This document shows, piece after piece, positions 20,692 through 30,591 of a stretch of DNA of 64,000 nucleotides. Source of the DNA: CAWDDA01 sp963813345 (lineage in GTDB: Bacteria; Acidobacteriota; Blastocatellia; RBC074). How positions within the stretch are numbered: position 1 is the first letter of the stretch; the number at the start of each line of letters is the position of its first letter. A model generated the notes under the pieces. It was given only the letters and a program-made list of their open reading frames with translations. It had not been told where the DNA came from and did not search any database. The translations under genes and the position numbers were made by a program. The stretch covers positions 186,001-250,000 of the forward strand of contig CAWEYR010000033.1 of the NCBI GenBank assembly GCA_963813345.1, given 5' to 3'.

Positions 20692-20775
20692 GGGGACGTG
20701 GCGGAATTGGTAGACGCGCGGGTCTCAAAAACCCGTGACCGAAAGGTCGTGTGGGTTCGATTCCCACCCTCCCCA
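20692..20775 (+). tRNA. tRNA-Leu (anticodon CAA)
   Basis: The cloverleaf can be drawn: acceptor GGGGACG, D-arm with TGGCGGAATTGGTAGACGC, anticodon stem CGGGT/ACCCG with loop CTCAAAA (anticodon CAA, reads UUG), a long variable arm GACCGAAAGGTC typical of class II tRNA, T-arm GTGGG TTCGATT CCCAC, and discriminator A. The CCA end is not encoded. One acceptor pair (position 6 with 67) is a C-C mismatch. Confidence 0.94.
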
Positions 20776-21744
20776 TCAAACCCTCCTTTATGTCTTCAAT
20801 AACTTGCCTTTGCCCCTGTCTTGGCTGGCTGAGAGTACGGCGCCGTCTGTCTTGCGTAAGCAGATTCACAATAGTGAGTTTAGCGATGTTCGTGGCGCTT
20901 GCGAGCTCCGGCTCACTCCTGGATCACAAGCGTGTCATCTCATCGCCAGGAAACGCATATGTTTTATTTCTTACCTCTAACTTCGAAGATCCCGAACCGG
21001 ACGTGGATCAGGATTGTTAAAAGCGGACAGGAGATCGGGATCGGCAAATTGACTAATGGTATACAAATCGGCCACGACCGCACTTTCGCCAGGGCTTACC
21101 CATACCACGAATGGATATCTCGAGAAGGTCGTCAGATTTTCGGCAATGAGACAGGTTCCTCGAGGAGATTGTGACAGTGTGAGAGTCCATAATGACACTG
21201 GTCGGACGCCAATCTCCTGTATAGACGCGCGATTCGGTGACCTAGCGACAAGCTCGCACTGTGACTGGCTGGACACCGGAAGGTACGATTCTCGCCTGAA
21301 GTGCCGTAGGCTAGTCATACTTGCATTCCTGCGGCTTGTAACCAATGCGAGAGTCATTCGATCATCCTCAGCCGACGTCCGATGCGTGGCATCAGGTCGA
21401 GGCGTAGCTTGGTTGCGAAACCGTATGGCATTCCAGAGCCAACAAGTCGTCATCAGGAAGCGTCGGGAAGCTCGTCTCAGCCTCGGCGTATTCACGCCAA
21501 TCTGATTCTGACGGACAGCCTCGCAGCTGTTGCACTGGAACACGGACTCCAGCGCTGCTCGAGCCGATAGCGACTTCGCTCGATTCCAGGGTTGCGGTGG
21601 ATCAATCCAATTACTGGCCCTGCATTGTGACAGATTTCATCAGTGTTTCGTCCACCGGGCTGGATTGACAAAGCATCGACATCTAAGTAAGAATGCTATG
21701 CATGGCGCGGGCATGAAGCGTTCCAGGGCTCGCTTCCCCTCCTC
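20776..21744. other. 969-bp stretch with no recognisable gene
   Basis: Overlapping open frames exist on both strands: up to 188 codons on the minus strand (20977-21543) and 149 on the plus strand (21056-21505). Neither product shows a family motif, signal peptide or ribosome binding site, and they cannot both be real. It follows a tRNA gene and precedes a PadR-ADOP module, a common setting for integrated DNA, but no repeat of the tRNA 3' end or integrase gene is visible. It may hold a decayed gene. Confidence 0.4.
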
Positions 21745-22032
21745 GTGCTCAAAATCCTCGCCCGACGCGGGCCTCTGCACGGATACGGCATCACGGTACG
21801 CATTCAGGAGATCTCCGAAGACGTGCTTCGCGTCGAGGAAGGGTCGCTTTATCCGGCACTTCACCGGATGGAGGAACAAGGCTGGATCAAGGCCAAATGG
21901 ACGATCACAGAAAACAAACGACGGGGACGTGTTTACGAAATTACGTCCGACGGCCGCAAACAACTCGTGGCGGAAGAGAAACGATGGATGGCGGTCAATG
22001 CCGCTGTATTACGCGCCCTGAGGCACGCGTAG
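21745..22032 (+). CDS. PadR family transcriptional regulator
   Basis: A winged-helix repressor of the short PadR type. LHGYGITVRIQEIS, EEGSLYPALHRMEEQGWI and NKRRGRVYEITSDGRKQL are the family signature. The frame extends upstream through QGSLPLLVLK, which is the expected N-terminus, but no ATG lies in that frame; ATGs at 21702 and 21713 are out of frame, so either a small indel near 21720 or the GTG at 21745 marks the start. It precedes the ADOP permease by 9 bases. PadR-ADOP pairs are very frequent in Acidobacteria, where PadR is thought to control the permease. Confidence 0.85.
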   Translation: MLKILARRGPLHGYGITVRIQEISEDVLRVEEGSLYPALHRMEEQGWIKAKWTITENKRRGRVYEITSDGRKQLVAEEKRWMAVNAAVLRALRHA

Positions 22033-22041
22033 GGGAAACCG

Positions 22042-24722
22042 ATGTCGTGGCTCTCGCGGTTCTTAAATGTCCTGCACCGCAATCGGCTCGATCGTGATCT
22101 CGACGAGGAGATCCGGTTTCACATCGATGCGCGAACCGAGGAGCTAACCAGAGCCGGTCTCTCTGCGGAAGAGGCGCAAATGCGCGCGCGCCAGCAGTTC
22201 GGCAATCCGCTGCCGCTACGTGAGTCGAGCCGCGACATCAAATTGATTCCGCGGCTTGACTCGATTCTGAGCGACATCGGATTCGGCTTCCGGCTGTGGC
22301 GACGCCACAAGATCGTCACAGCCGCGGCCGTCGTCTCGCTCTCACTTGCGATTGGTGCCTGCACCGCTGCGTTTTCGCTGATCGATGCGCTGATCCTGCG
22401 GCCATTGCCGGTCGATGATCCGCAATCGCTGATCTACGTGGCCCTTCGCGCACCTTCCGATAGCCGCGATGGTCTCAGCTTTAACTACCCGCTGTTTGGT
22501 GAGATGCGTGACGCCGCCCGCCCCTTCGTACGCCTCTTCGCAATGAGCGATCAGTCGAGGCGGGACGCGACGTTCGATGATCCTGGTGAGTCTGAAAAAG
22601 TCTATGGCCAGTGGATATCGGGAGAGGCACTGACAATTCTTGGCGTGAAGCCGGCACTCGGCAGACTGCTGGAACCGGCCGACGACGTGAACCCGGGTCA
22701 GCATCCGCGTAGCCATATTGAGCTACGACTTCTGGACGCGGCGGTTTGATAGAAGCCCGGATGTCCTCGGCCGCTGGGTCACGATTCGCGGGAAGGCACT
22801 CCAGATCGTCGGCGTCGCACAGCAAGGCTTCACTGGCGTCGAGCCAGGAATCATGACCGACCTCTGGGCGCCCACCATGATGTGGGACGACCGCGCCATC
22901 TCGGATCCCGGTACTCGGTGGTTTCGGATCTGGGGTCGGCTGCAAGACGGGGTCGCGTCGGAGCAGGCCCAGGCGATGCTACAGACGGTCGTCTCGAGGT
23001 TTCGACGCGAACAGGCCGCGACGCGGCGCGCGGAATCACGGGATCGTATCGAGCAGTTCATCAACACTCGCGTCTATCTGCGACCGGCGGCGAACGGCCC
23101 GTCAGCTCTACGCGAGGAATTTGAACGCGCATTGTGGGTGCTCGCCGGCATCGCCGTTCTGGTGCTACTCATCGCTTGTGCGAATGTCGCGAGCCTTCAG
23201 GTCGCCCGCGCGGCCTCGCGCGGAAGGGAAATGGCGTTGCGCGTAGCGATTGGCGCAGGGCGGGGGCGACTGGTTCAGCAGGTGCTGATCGAGAGCGGAC
23301 TGCTAGCCCTCGCGTCTTGCACGCTGGGTGCCGTTCTCGCAATGGTCACGGCGCCCAGAATCGTGTCGATGCTTTCAACGTCGCGCACGGTGCTGCAACT
23401 GGATCTACAGGTGGACTGGCGACTGCTCACATTTCTCGCCGGCGCAGGCACGTGCGTCACGTTTCTCTTTGGACTGGCTCCAGCCATTCGTGCGTCGGCC
23501 GTCTCACCGGGCGATGTACTGAAATCGGGAACTGGAAGGCACACGCCACGGGTCGGTTTGTTCCGCCCCCTGGTCGCAGCGCAGGTGGCATTCAGTGCCA
23601 TCGTGCTGTTCGTGACTGGGCTCTGTCTGACCAGTTTCATGAAGTTGGTTCGGACGGATCTCGGGTTCGATCAGAGCAACCTCGCTCTCGTTCGCGTGGC
23701 GGCCCGGGAAGTTGCACCGGACGCGCGCGAAGCCGCTTGTGACGTCGCAGCGCCTGTTGGACCAGCTTGCACAGACGCCGGGTATCGACTCGGCGAGCCT
23801 GTCCAGCTGGGGGTTGTTCGATGGCACTGGGCGTAATAAGAGCGTGCAGATTCCGGGTCGCCCCGTAGACGCATACACTCCCTGGTATCTGCAAGTCTCG
23901 CCCGGATTCCTGTCAGCGATGGGCATCCCGCTTCGTGCCGGACGGGACCTCGAGTGGCGTGATACGCAGTCGAAATTGCCGTCGGCCGTCATCGTCAATG
24001 AAAGTTTCGCAAAGCGGTACTTTCCTGGCGAGTCTCCGTTGGGCAAGCAGTTCTTTCGCATCGATCGAGGAGACACTCTGGTGGCTCAGGAGATCGTCGG
24101 GGTTGCCGGAGACGCCAAGTACACGAGCATTCGAGAAGCTACGCCTCCAACTGTGTACAACCCTTACCGGCCTGAAGACACCGGCACCGCGGTGGTACAG
24201 GTGCGGACGCGGCTGGAGGCCGGAGCCCTCGCCGCAAGATTCCGGGAAGCGCTCGCGCGGACACATCCTTCGATGCGCCTCACAGAGGTCACTCTGCAAT
24301 CCACCCTCGTCGGCAACACCATGGTACACGACCGGGCGCTTGCGCTGCTCTCCGTATTCTTCTCGGTGGTCGCGCTTGTACTCGTGATCGTCGGACTCTA
24401 TGCGGTACTGAGCTACAGCGTGGTGCAACGGACACGAGAGATCGGAATCCGTCTAGCGCTCGGTGCGCAGCCTCTACGGGTTGTTGGCCTGGTGCTTTCA
24501 GAGATCGGCGCAATGACGATAGCCGGGCTCGCTGTTGGAGCCGCCGGCGCTGCGGTCGCCGCGCGATTCATCACAGAGCTGTTGTTCGACGTGAATCCCT
24601 GGGACTTGTGGAGCGTCGTTGTGCCGTTGACGGGCCTGGTGGTCGCGTGCACGGTGTCGGGACTCGTGCCGGCGTTGCGTGCGACACGTATCGATCCTTC
24701 GACTGCGTTGCGTGATGAATAA
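22042..24722 (+). CDS. ADOP-type ABC transporter permease (FtsX/MacB), frameshifted
   Basis: About 890 residues of the acidobacterial duplicated orphan permease family: an N-terminal region with DLDEEIRFHIDARTEEL, then two FtsX units, each with a periplasmic MacB-like domain and membrane helices (for example LAGIAVLVLLIACANVASL and the C-terminal set before the stop). Breaks near 22720 and 23740 are single-base shifts with matching continuation. These permeases lack their own ATPase, and none is nearby. Base composition appears slightly richer in G and C than in its neighbours, which may reflect transfer. Confidence 0.88.
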
Positions 24723-24788
24723 CCACACACGTCAAGTGATCCTCGTGGATGCTACCTTCCGGGCGTAGGCTCGTTCTTGATCCGGAGT

Positions 24789-24815
24789 TATAATTTATGT
24801 ACAGTACTTCTGTAC
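24789..24815 (+). promoter_or_regulatory. Promoter -10 and operator-like inverted repeat of the toxin-antitoxin operon
   Basis: A perfect TATAAT at 24789-24794 is followed at 24799-24815 by GTACAG-TACTT-CTGTAC, an inverted repeat with a 5-nt spacer. It lies 30 bases before the antitoxin start, where a YefM/Phd-type antitoxin usually binds to repress its own operon. No clear -35 element was found. Confidence 0.6.
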
Positions 24816-24845
24816 AAGTTCCATAATGCGGGAGCAAGATCGCTG

Positions 24846-25133
24846 ATGCCGACTCAAACCACCTACACTAATGCACGCGCGAACCTGGCTTCGCTCCTTG
24901 AGCAGGTCACCTCCAACCGGGAGATCGTCATCATCAATCGTCGCGGGGGCGAGGATGTCGCACTGGTATCAGCGGCGGAACTGTCCGGCTTACTCGAAAC
25001 TGCCCACTTGCTCCGCTCCCCGAAGAATGCGCAGCGCCTGCTCACGGCTCTGCGTCGGGCGCGATCCCGGAAGTTGAGACCGCAGCCTGTCGAGAAATTC
25101 CGACGGGGGCTGGGCCTTGATTCGGAAAAGTAA
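24846..25133 (+). CDS. Type II antitoxin, Phd/YefM family
   Basis: A 95-residue antitoxin. The N-terminal half (TYTNARANLASLLEQVTSN, INRRGGEDVALVSAAEL) is the Phd/YefM DNA-binding fold. The C-terminal Arg-rich tail would wrap around the toxin. ATG at 24846 is chosen because it begins the conserved domain and lies after the operator-like repeat. The toxin frame starts inside its last codons. By family knowledge it neutralises the RNase toxin and represses the operon. Confidence 0.88.
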   Translation: MPTQTTYTNARANLASLLEQVTSNREIVIINRRGGEDVALVSAAELSGLLETAHLLRSPKNAQRLLTALRRARSRKLRPQPVEKFRRGLGLDSEK

Positions 25134-25412
25134 AGGTGCAGGGCAGCCGAATACGAGACGTACTTCAGTGTTCCACCCCGAGTTTCGGGAAGACTTAAGA
25201 TATTGGGTGGAGACCGACCGCAAGATTGCGCTCCGAGCCTTCGACCTCATCGAGGCGATCTGCGAGATCCATTTACGGGGATCGGCAAGCCAGAGCCGCT
25301 AAAATACCTCGGCGCGGGAGTGTGGTCTCGGCGTCTGACGCAGGAGCATCGAATCGTGTACGTAGTCAGTCATGACCACGTGGACTTCCTCCAAGGCCGT
25401 TACCATTACTGA
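25117..25412 (+). CDS. Txe/YoeB-family toxin, frameshifted
   Basis: A ribosome-dependent mRNA interferase family member of about 98 residues. FHPEFREDLRYW at the N-terminus and, after a one-base break near 25268, DPFTGIGKPEPLKYL, WSRRLTQEHRIVY and the terminal RYHY. The catalytic Glu (KPEPLK), Arg and His/Tyr of YoeB are all retained, so only the frame is damaged. It starts at a TTG (25117) overlapping the antitoxin end by 17 bases; a GTG at 25168 is an alternative. Either the toxin is inactivated or the break is a sequencing error. Confidence 0.8.
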
Positions 25413-25623
25413 AACCGACGCCTAACACACGTTGCTCCTGGATGTTCGTTCGAATCAGTATCTCCGAGAAGCTAGCATGGCGCGGCCCCTGTCGGTCTAC
25501 TTGGGCTGGCGCGCCATCAAGCGCGGTAGAATGCGGTAGAATACGGGCGGGTGCTCCCTGGCACGTTGCATCATGAACGACAGCCTTTCGGGGCAAGAGC
25601 CATCAAACAATAAAGGAGATTTC

Positions 25624-26046
25624 ATGAAGACCTTCAAAGCAGCATTACTAAGCATGGCGCTGAGCTTCAGCGTCATGGCAGCGGTAGCGGCACTTTCCAC
25701 CACTCTGTCTGCCGCTCCTCAAGGCCAGTCAGACCAGCCAAAGGGACAGGGCTTGGTTCAAGTCGAAGCACAGTACGTTTGCATGATCAACAACCAACGC
25801 TTCGATAAAGAGCAGATACCCGTAGCGGTGGGGAAGCTCACATACTACGGGTGTTGTGAGATGTGCAAAGACAAGCTGCGCAACGACGCCAAGAGCCGTT
25901 CGGCGATTGACCCCGTCAGCAAAAAGAAGGTGGACAAGGCGACTGCGGTGATCGGCGTTGATGCCGATGGGAGCGCCTACTACTTCGAGAACGCGGAGAA
26001 CCTGAAGCAATTCAACCCAGCCTCCAAGTCTTCCGGCAAGAAATGA
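25624..26046 (+). CDS. Secreted YHS/TRASH-like cysteine-rich protein
   Basis: A 140-residue protein starting at ATG 25624, chosen for the AAGGAG site 6 bases upstream and the signal peptide that follows (residues 1-34, ending LSAAPQ). The mature part has two related halves: YVCMINNQRF with YYGCCEMCKDKL, and AIDPVSKKKVDKATA with AYYFENAENLKQF. This is the pattern of YHS/TRASH metal-binding domains. A role in binding copper, mercury or another soft metal in the periplasm is inferred. The gene stands alone. Confidence 0.8.
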   Translation: MKTFKAALLSMALSFSVMAAVAALSTTLSAAPQGQSDQPKGQGLVQVEAQYVCMINNQRFDKEQIPVAVGKLTYYGCCEMCKDKLRNDAKSRSAIDPVSKKKVDKATAVIGVDADGSAYYFENAENLKQFNPASKSSGKK

Positions 26047-26111
26047 GCGAACAACCCGAACCTTGCGCATTACCGGCGGTGGTAGCGTGCCCGGTTCGGT
26101 TGTTAGCCCCT

Positions 26112-26384
26112 CACTTCACCTCAAACGGCAGCCGATGCCCGGCGCCGACGATCCAGTCGCCGAGCAACCATTCAATCTGTATTGCGTCCGACTGATCGGA
26201 GAGGCGTCCTGTCGCCTTCAAATGGTCGCCCGTAGAGCAGCCATCCTTGCGAAGAGCCGCTACGAGCCCTGACTCAAGGTGGTGTTCTGTAGTCTGGTTT
26301 ATGATAGATTCAACAACGCTGTCGACTGGGAAGGCAGTCGCCTCCTCGTCTCGCCAGGTTTCAAGATAGAAAGACCCGACTCAT
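26112..26384 (-). CDS. Small hypothetical protein, possible frameshift at start
   Basis: The minus-strand frame gives about 83 residues, FYLETWRDEEATAFPVDSV through EWLLGDWIVGAGHRLPFEVK, with coding-like composition and codon use. An ATG at 26384 reads MSRVF and joins this frame if one T near 26370 is removed. No family is recognised. Its start would overlap the ATG of the divergent malic enzyme gene, which is unusual and lowers confidence. The opposite strand offers only a 69-codon frame without recognisable content. Confidence 0.42.
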
Positions 26385-27803
26385 GACTTCTGTTCCCACC
26401 GAGGGCTACAGCCTCACTCTGCGCGTTCGTCTTGCAAACCGGCCTGGAATGCTTGGGCAGCTTACTTCCGCCATTGGTGCCGCAGGCGGCAATATCGGCG
26501 CCGTCGATATCGTCGAGGTGAGTTCAGGACAACTCCTTCGCGATGTGACCGTATACGCCAGCGGCGTACGCACGGTGAACAGATTGTGGCTGCAGTCCGT
26601 GCCATTCCTGATCTCACACTCATCAATGTCTCGGACCGCACATTTCTCCGTCATCTCGGAGGCAAGATAGAAATCCACAACAAGCGGCCCCTCCAGACTC
26701 GTGCCGATCTTTCTATGGCTTATACGCCGGGCGTCGCGCGCGTGTGTCTTGCGATACGCGACGAACCGGACAAGGTCTTCAATCTGACTATCAAGCGGAA
26801 TTGCATCGCGATTGTCACAGATGGCACGGCGGTACTTGGCCTCGGAGACATCGGCCCGGCGGCCGCGATGCCGGTGATGGAGGGCAAGGCGATGCTCTTC
26901 AAAGAATTCGGTCACGTCGACGCCTTTCCCATCTGTCTGGATACCAAAGACCCGGATGAAATCGTCAGAGTTGTCAAAGCTATCGCGCCGGGCTTTGGAG
27001 GCATCAACCTGGAAGATATTTCTGCTCCACGCTGTTTCGAGATCGAGGAGCGGCTAAAGCGCGAGCTCAGTATTCCCGTCTTTCACGACGATCAGCACGG
27101 AACAGCGATTATCGTCCTTGCCGCGCTCATCAATGCCCTCAAACTGGTACGCAAAGAGATCAACGAAATCAAGATCGTCATCGCCGGCACGGGCGCAGCA
27201 GGGACCGCTGTTGCGAAGATGCTTGCTCGCGAGGGAGTGCCTGAGATCGTCGGATTCGACATTGGCGGTCCGGTCTATCGAGGGCGGGCAGACTTGAATG
27301 CAGCACAACAGTGGTGGGTGGAAAACACCAATCCCAGGAATTTTGAGGGCCCGTTAAGCGATGGGATTGCCGGTGCGGATGTCTTCATCGGTCTCTCAGG
27401 ACCAGGAGTTCTGACGCGCGATGATCTCAAGAAAATGGCGCGCGATCCTGTCGTCTTTGCGCTCGCGAATCCGACTCCAGAGATCATGCCTGAGGAAGCG
27501 GAAGGTTATGTTGCGGTGATGGCGACCGGGCGGTCTGACTATCCCAATCAGATAAACAACGTACTCGTCTTCCCGGGAGTCTTTCGCGGCGCCCTTGATT
27601 GCCGTGCGTCAGATATCAACGAAGAAATGAAAACTGCTGCTGCTCACGCAATCGCTTCAGTCATCAGCGCTGACGAATTGAGTCACGATTACATTGTTCC
27701 CTCCGTATTCAACCGCAAAGTGTCGCGGCTGGTGGCATCCGCAGTCGAAGAGGCTGCGCGCCAGACGGGAGTCGCGCGCCGCGATCGCCACATGGATAGT
27801 TGA
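26383..27803 (+). CDS. NAD(P)-dependent malic enzyme with N-terminal ACT domain, frameshifted
   Basis: Oxidatively decarboxylates malate to pyruvate. About 470 residues when a break near 26585 is bridged. The N-terminal ACT domain (residues 1-70, LRVRLANRPGMLGQLTSAIG) is likely a regulatory ligand site. The enzyme core has YTPGVARVC, the nucleotide-binding GTGAAGTAVAKML, FHDDQHGTA, and ALANPTPEI with NQINNVLVFPG. The lactate permease starts 13 bases downstream, so the two probably form an operon for C3/C4 organic acid use. Confidence 0.93.
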
Positions 27804-27816
27804 CCACGCCCCCACT

Positions 27817-29452
27817 ATGAACTGGACTCAGAACTACGCTCCCCTTGGCAATATTATATTGTCTGCGCTCGTAGCAGCTCTTCCTGTAGTTATTCTTCTG
27901 GGGCTGCTCGCGTTCTTTCACATGAAGGCGCACATTGCCGCGCTGATTGCTCTTGCCTCGTCTCTTCTTATCGCGATCGTCATTTACGGCATGCCGCTAT
28001 CGCTCGCAATTGCGTCTGCTGCAAATGGCGCTGCATTCGGCATATTCCCGATTGGATGGATTGTCCTCTGCGCGATCTTCGTTTACGACATCACCGTCGA
28101 AACGGGAAAGTTTGAGATCGTCAAAGAAACGATAGCCGGTCTTTCGAGTGACCGGCGCATCCAGGCACTTCTCATCGCTTTCAGTTTTGGCGCATTTATT
28201 GAAGGGGCCGCAGGGTTCGGCACACCTGTAGCAATCTCCGCTGCAATGATGATTGGCCTCGGCTTCAAACCGCTCGAGGCAGCGGGTATAGCGCTTATAG
28301 GCAACACAGCACCGGTTGCCTTTGGTGCGCTTGGCACTCCGTTGATCGCACTCGCGAGAGTGACCGGCCTTCCGCTCGAAGATTTGAGCGCGATGGTCGG
28401 GCGCCAGCTTCCCTTCTTTTCGGTAATTGTGCCCTTCTGGCTCGTCTGGGCAATGGCAGGATGGCGCGGGATGCGCGAAGTCTGGCCGGCGTGTCTCATC
28501 TCCGGTCTCAGTTTCGGCATCGTCCAGTTTCTGATCAGCAACTATCACGGTCCGTGGGTGGTCGATATCGCCGGCGCGATCGCATCGATTGTGGCAACTG
28601 TCGTACTACTCAGATTCTGGAAACCTCGATCGACCTGGACGTTCTCGCACGATCAGCCATTGCTCGATGTTCAGAAAGAGCAAAAGCAACATTCAGCCCG
28701 CGATGCATTCATAGCCTGGATGCCGTGGGTCATTCTCTCTGCAATCGTATTCCTCTGGGGTTTGCCGCAGGTCAAAGCATTGCTCAATGGAATCTCCACC
28801 GTTGAGTTTGCCGTACCGTATCTCGATAAGGCAGTCTTCCGCGCACCGCCGGTAGTGGCTGCAACCAAAGGCTGAGGAGGCAGTTTTCGTCTTCAACTGG
28901 CTTTCCGCGACCGGCACAGGTCTTTTGTTAACGGGAGTTATCTCCGGACTTTTACTGGGCCTTCGTCCTGGAAAACTTGCGAGGCTCTTTGGGCGTACAA
29001 TATGGCGTGTACGGTGGTCGCTCGCGACGATTGCGGCGATGCTCGCTCTCGGATTCTCGACGCGGTACGCCGGACTGGATGCGACGATGGGGCTGGCCTT
29101 CGCGAGCACGGGATTTCTTTTTCCATTCTTCTCGCCCCTCCTGGGATGGCTGGGAGTCGCGCTCACCGGCAGTGACACATCATCAAACGTGCTCTTTGGC
29201 AATCTTCAGCAGATCACTGCTGAGCAATTGAATATCTCGCCGGTCCTCGCCGCGGCGTCGAATTCGAGCGGCGGAGTTATGGGAAAGATGATAGACGCTC
29301 AGTCAATCGTGGTGGCCAGTGTAGCCACCGGACAGGAAGGCCAGGAAGGAACAATACTGCGTTACGTTTTCTTCCACAGCGTCGCGCTCGCCGTACTGGT
29401 GGGACTGCTCGTGCTCGCGCAGGCGTATGTGTTCCCGGGCGTGGTGCCCTGA
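27817..29452 (+). CDS. lldP: L-lactate permease (LctP/LldP family), frameshifted
   Basis: A proton-coupled lactate/glycolate importer of about 545 residues with 12 or more membrane helices. ATG 27817 is chosen as the start of the conserved N-terminus (MNWTQNYAPLGN). Family motifs are GAFIEGAAGFGTPVAI, GNTAPVAFGALGTPLI and, after a single break near 28872, FNWLSATGTGLLL, TGSDTSSNVLFGNLQ and NSSGGVMGKMIDAQS. It lies directly behind the malic enzyme. A glycolate/lactate-type oxidase gene (glcD) is present further on in the window. Confidence 0.93.
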
Positions 29453-29455
29453 CAA

Positions 29456-29768
29456 AGACATGAATCATTCGACAAACAGTTCGCCAAACGCCCGAAGAAT
29501 TGACTTTCCTGAACGCCTGCAAGCGTCTAAAAACGCCGTCCTGTCTGTCAGAAAAATTAGAAAGCAAGTTATTCTATTAGTTGGGTTTATGCCTTTACCC
29601 GAAATCGTGTGGGCCCAAGTGTGGATTTCGCGTGATATACTAATCGTGCATTCGTTGGATTGCCCTAATCTTACATGATCATATGTGGGGTACCGCTTCC
29701 ATCAGGCGGACGTCCGAATAGCTAAGAATGCAAATTCATACAAGACTCAAGGAGACAGTACGATTTTC
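29456..29768. other. 313-bp intergenic stretch with possible extended -10 promoter
   Basis: No gene is recognised. The sequence is more A/T-rich than its surroundings. TGATATACT at 29633-29641 matches an extended -10 element and would start transcription about 120 bases before the 3D-domain gene. No -35 element or riboswitch structure was seen. Confidence 0.4.
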
Positions 29769-30322
29769 ATGAAGTTTAGATTTTTCTGGGGCCTGGGAGT
29801 TTTGTTGTCGCTTAGCCGTTCTGTTAAGCGCCAATGCAACTGCTCAGACAGCCGAACAGGACGGACAAGGTGAGAAGGCGAGGCAGGAGGAGAGAGCAAC
29901 GGTTGCTTCTCCCGATGTCAAACCCGCCTTTCCTGAATTGATTTATACTCTCGATCTTCATCCTTCCAAACTTAACAATGTAATTTTCGATGAACCCGGA
30001 ACGGGGCGAATGACAAAGGGTCATTCGTTTCAGGCAACTGCATATAGCTCTCCGCGGACGCACAGCAAGCGGAGAATTCACGCGCCACGGAATGGTCGCG
30101 GCGGATCCGGATGTTCTTCCTCTTGGCTCGGTGGTCGAAATCGACGCAGGAAATTTTTCCGGTGTCTATGTTGTCCACGACACTGGAGCAAAGGTAAAAG
30201 GGAATCTGGTTGATGTGTGGATGCCCAGTTCCTGGGCCGCGCGGCAATTCGGTCGGCGAAGCATCAAGCTGACTGTATTGAAATACGGTCCAAACAAGCG
30301 CGTCAAGAAACCGCAGTCGTAG
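29769..30322 (+). CDS. Secreted 3D-domain (RlpA/DPBB-like) protein, frameshifted
   Basis: About 184 residues after bridging breaks near 29813 and 30048. A signal peptide (FFWGLGVLLSL, ending ANATAQT) is followed by a linker and a C-terminal 3D domain: QATAYS, GEFTRHGMVAADPDVLPLGS, GVYVVHDTGAKVKGN and VDVWMPS. The 3D domain holds the conserved Asp residues of MltA-like and RlpA-like double-psi beta-barrels that act on peptidoglycan. It stands alone, and an intrinsic terminator follows. Confidence 0.82.
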
Positions 30323-30352
30323 CTTTCTCGGTTAGTTTCTGTAGTGCACGCT

Positions 30353-30387
30353 CCGCCGTCGGTCCCCTTCAGGATCGGCGGCTTTTT
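30353..30387 (+). terminator. Probable intrinsic terminator after the 3D-domain gene
   Basis: An imperfect GC-rich hairpin (CCGCCG ... CGGCGG) at 30353-30381 is followed by TTTTTGTTTG. It starts 30 bases after the stop of the 3D-domain gene. Confidence 0.65.
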
Positions 30388-30412
30388 GTTTGTGATCAAG
30401 ATAAGGCATGTA

Positions 30413-30591
30413 GTACCGCCTTCAGGAGGCTGTCGGAAAAATAACTACTCCTACGAGGAATCAAGCAACCACGATCCTTCGCGCGCTTGTAAGTTGTTGA
30501 TTCTTGATGAAATCTCTTATCTCCGACAGCCTCCTTTAGGCGGAATTCTGTGCCGCGCGCGACAGGAATTCCGCCTAACTAAAGGCGGTAC
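30413..30591. repeat. Family A palindrome interrupted by an insertion (copy 5)
   Basis: The right half GAATTCCGCCTAACTAAAGGCGGTAC (30574-30591 for the last part) predicts a left arm GTACCGCCTTTAG...GGCGGAATTC. The left arm is present but split after GTACCGCCTT by a 112-bp element (30424-30535). The central loop holds TGCCGCGCGCG. Confidence 0.8.
30424..30535. mobile_element. MITE-like 112-bp element with 14-bp terminal inverted repeats
   Basis: The ends AGGAGGCTGTCGGA and TCCGACAGCCTCCT are perfect inverted repeats. It has no coding capacity. It sits inside the left arm of a family A palindrome, and CCTT is found on both sides, a candidate 4-bp target duplication. GGCTGTCGGA resembles ends of several IS families, but no transposase is in the window, so the mobilising family is unknown. 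Confidence 0.7.

Noticed and set aside
20692..21744. Integrative element inserted at tRNA-Leu
   Set aside because: No integrase and no repeated tRNA 3' end were found downstream; only the setting is suggestive.
25429..26112. Integron-like half sites GCCTAAC (25429) and ...GTTGTTAGCCC (26102) around the YHS gene
   Set aside because: They look like attC core sequences but do not form a matched R''-L''-L'-R' structure, and no integrase gene is in the window.
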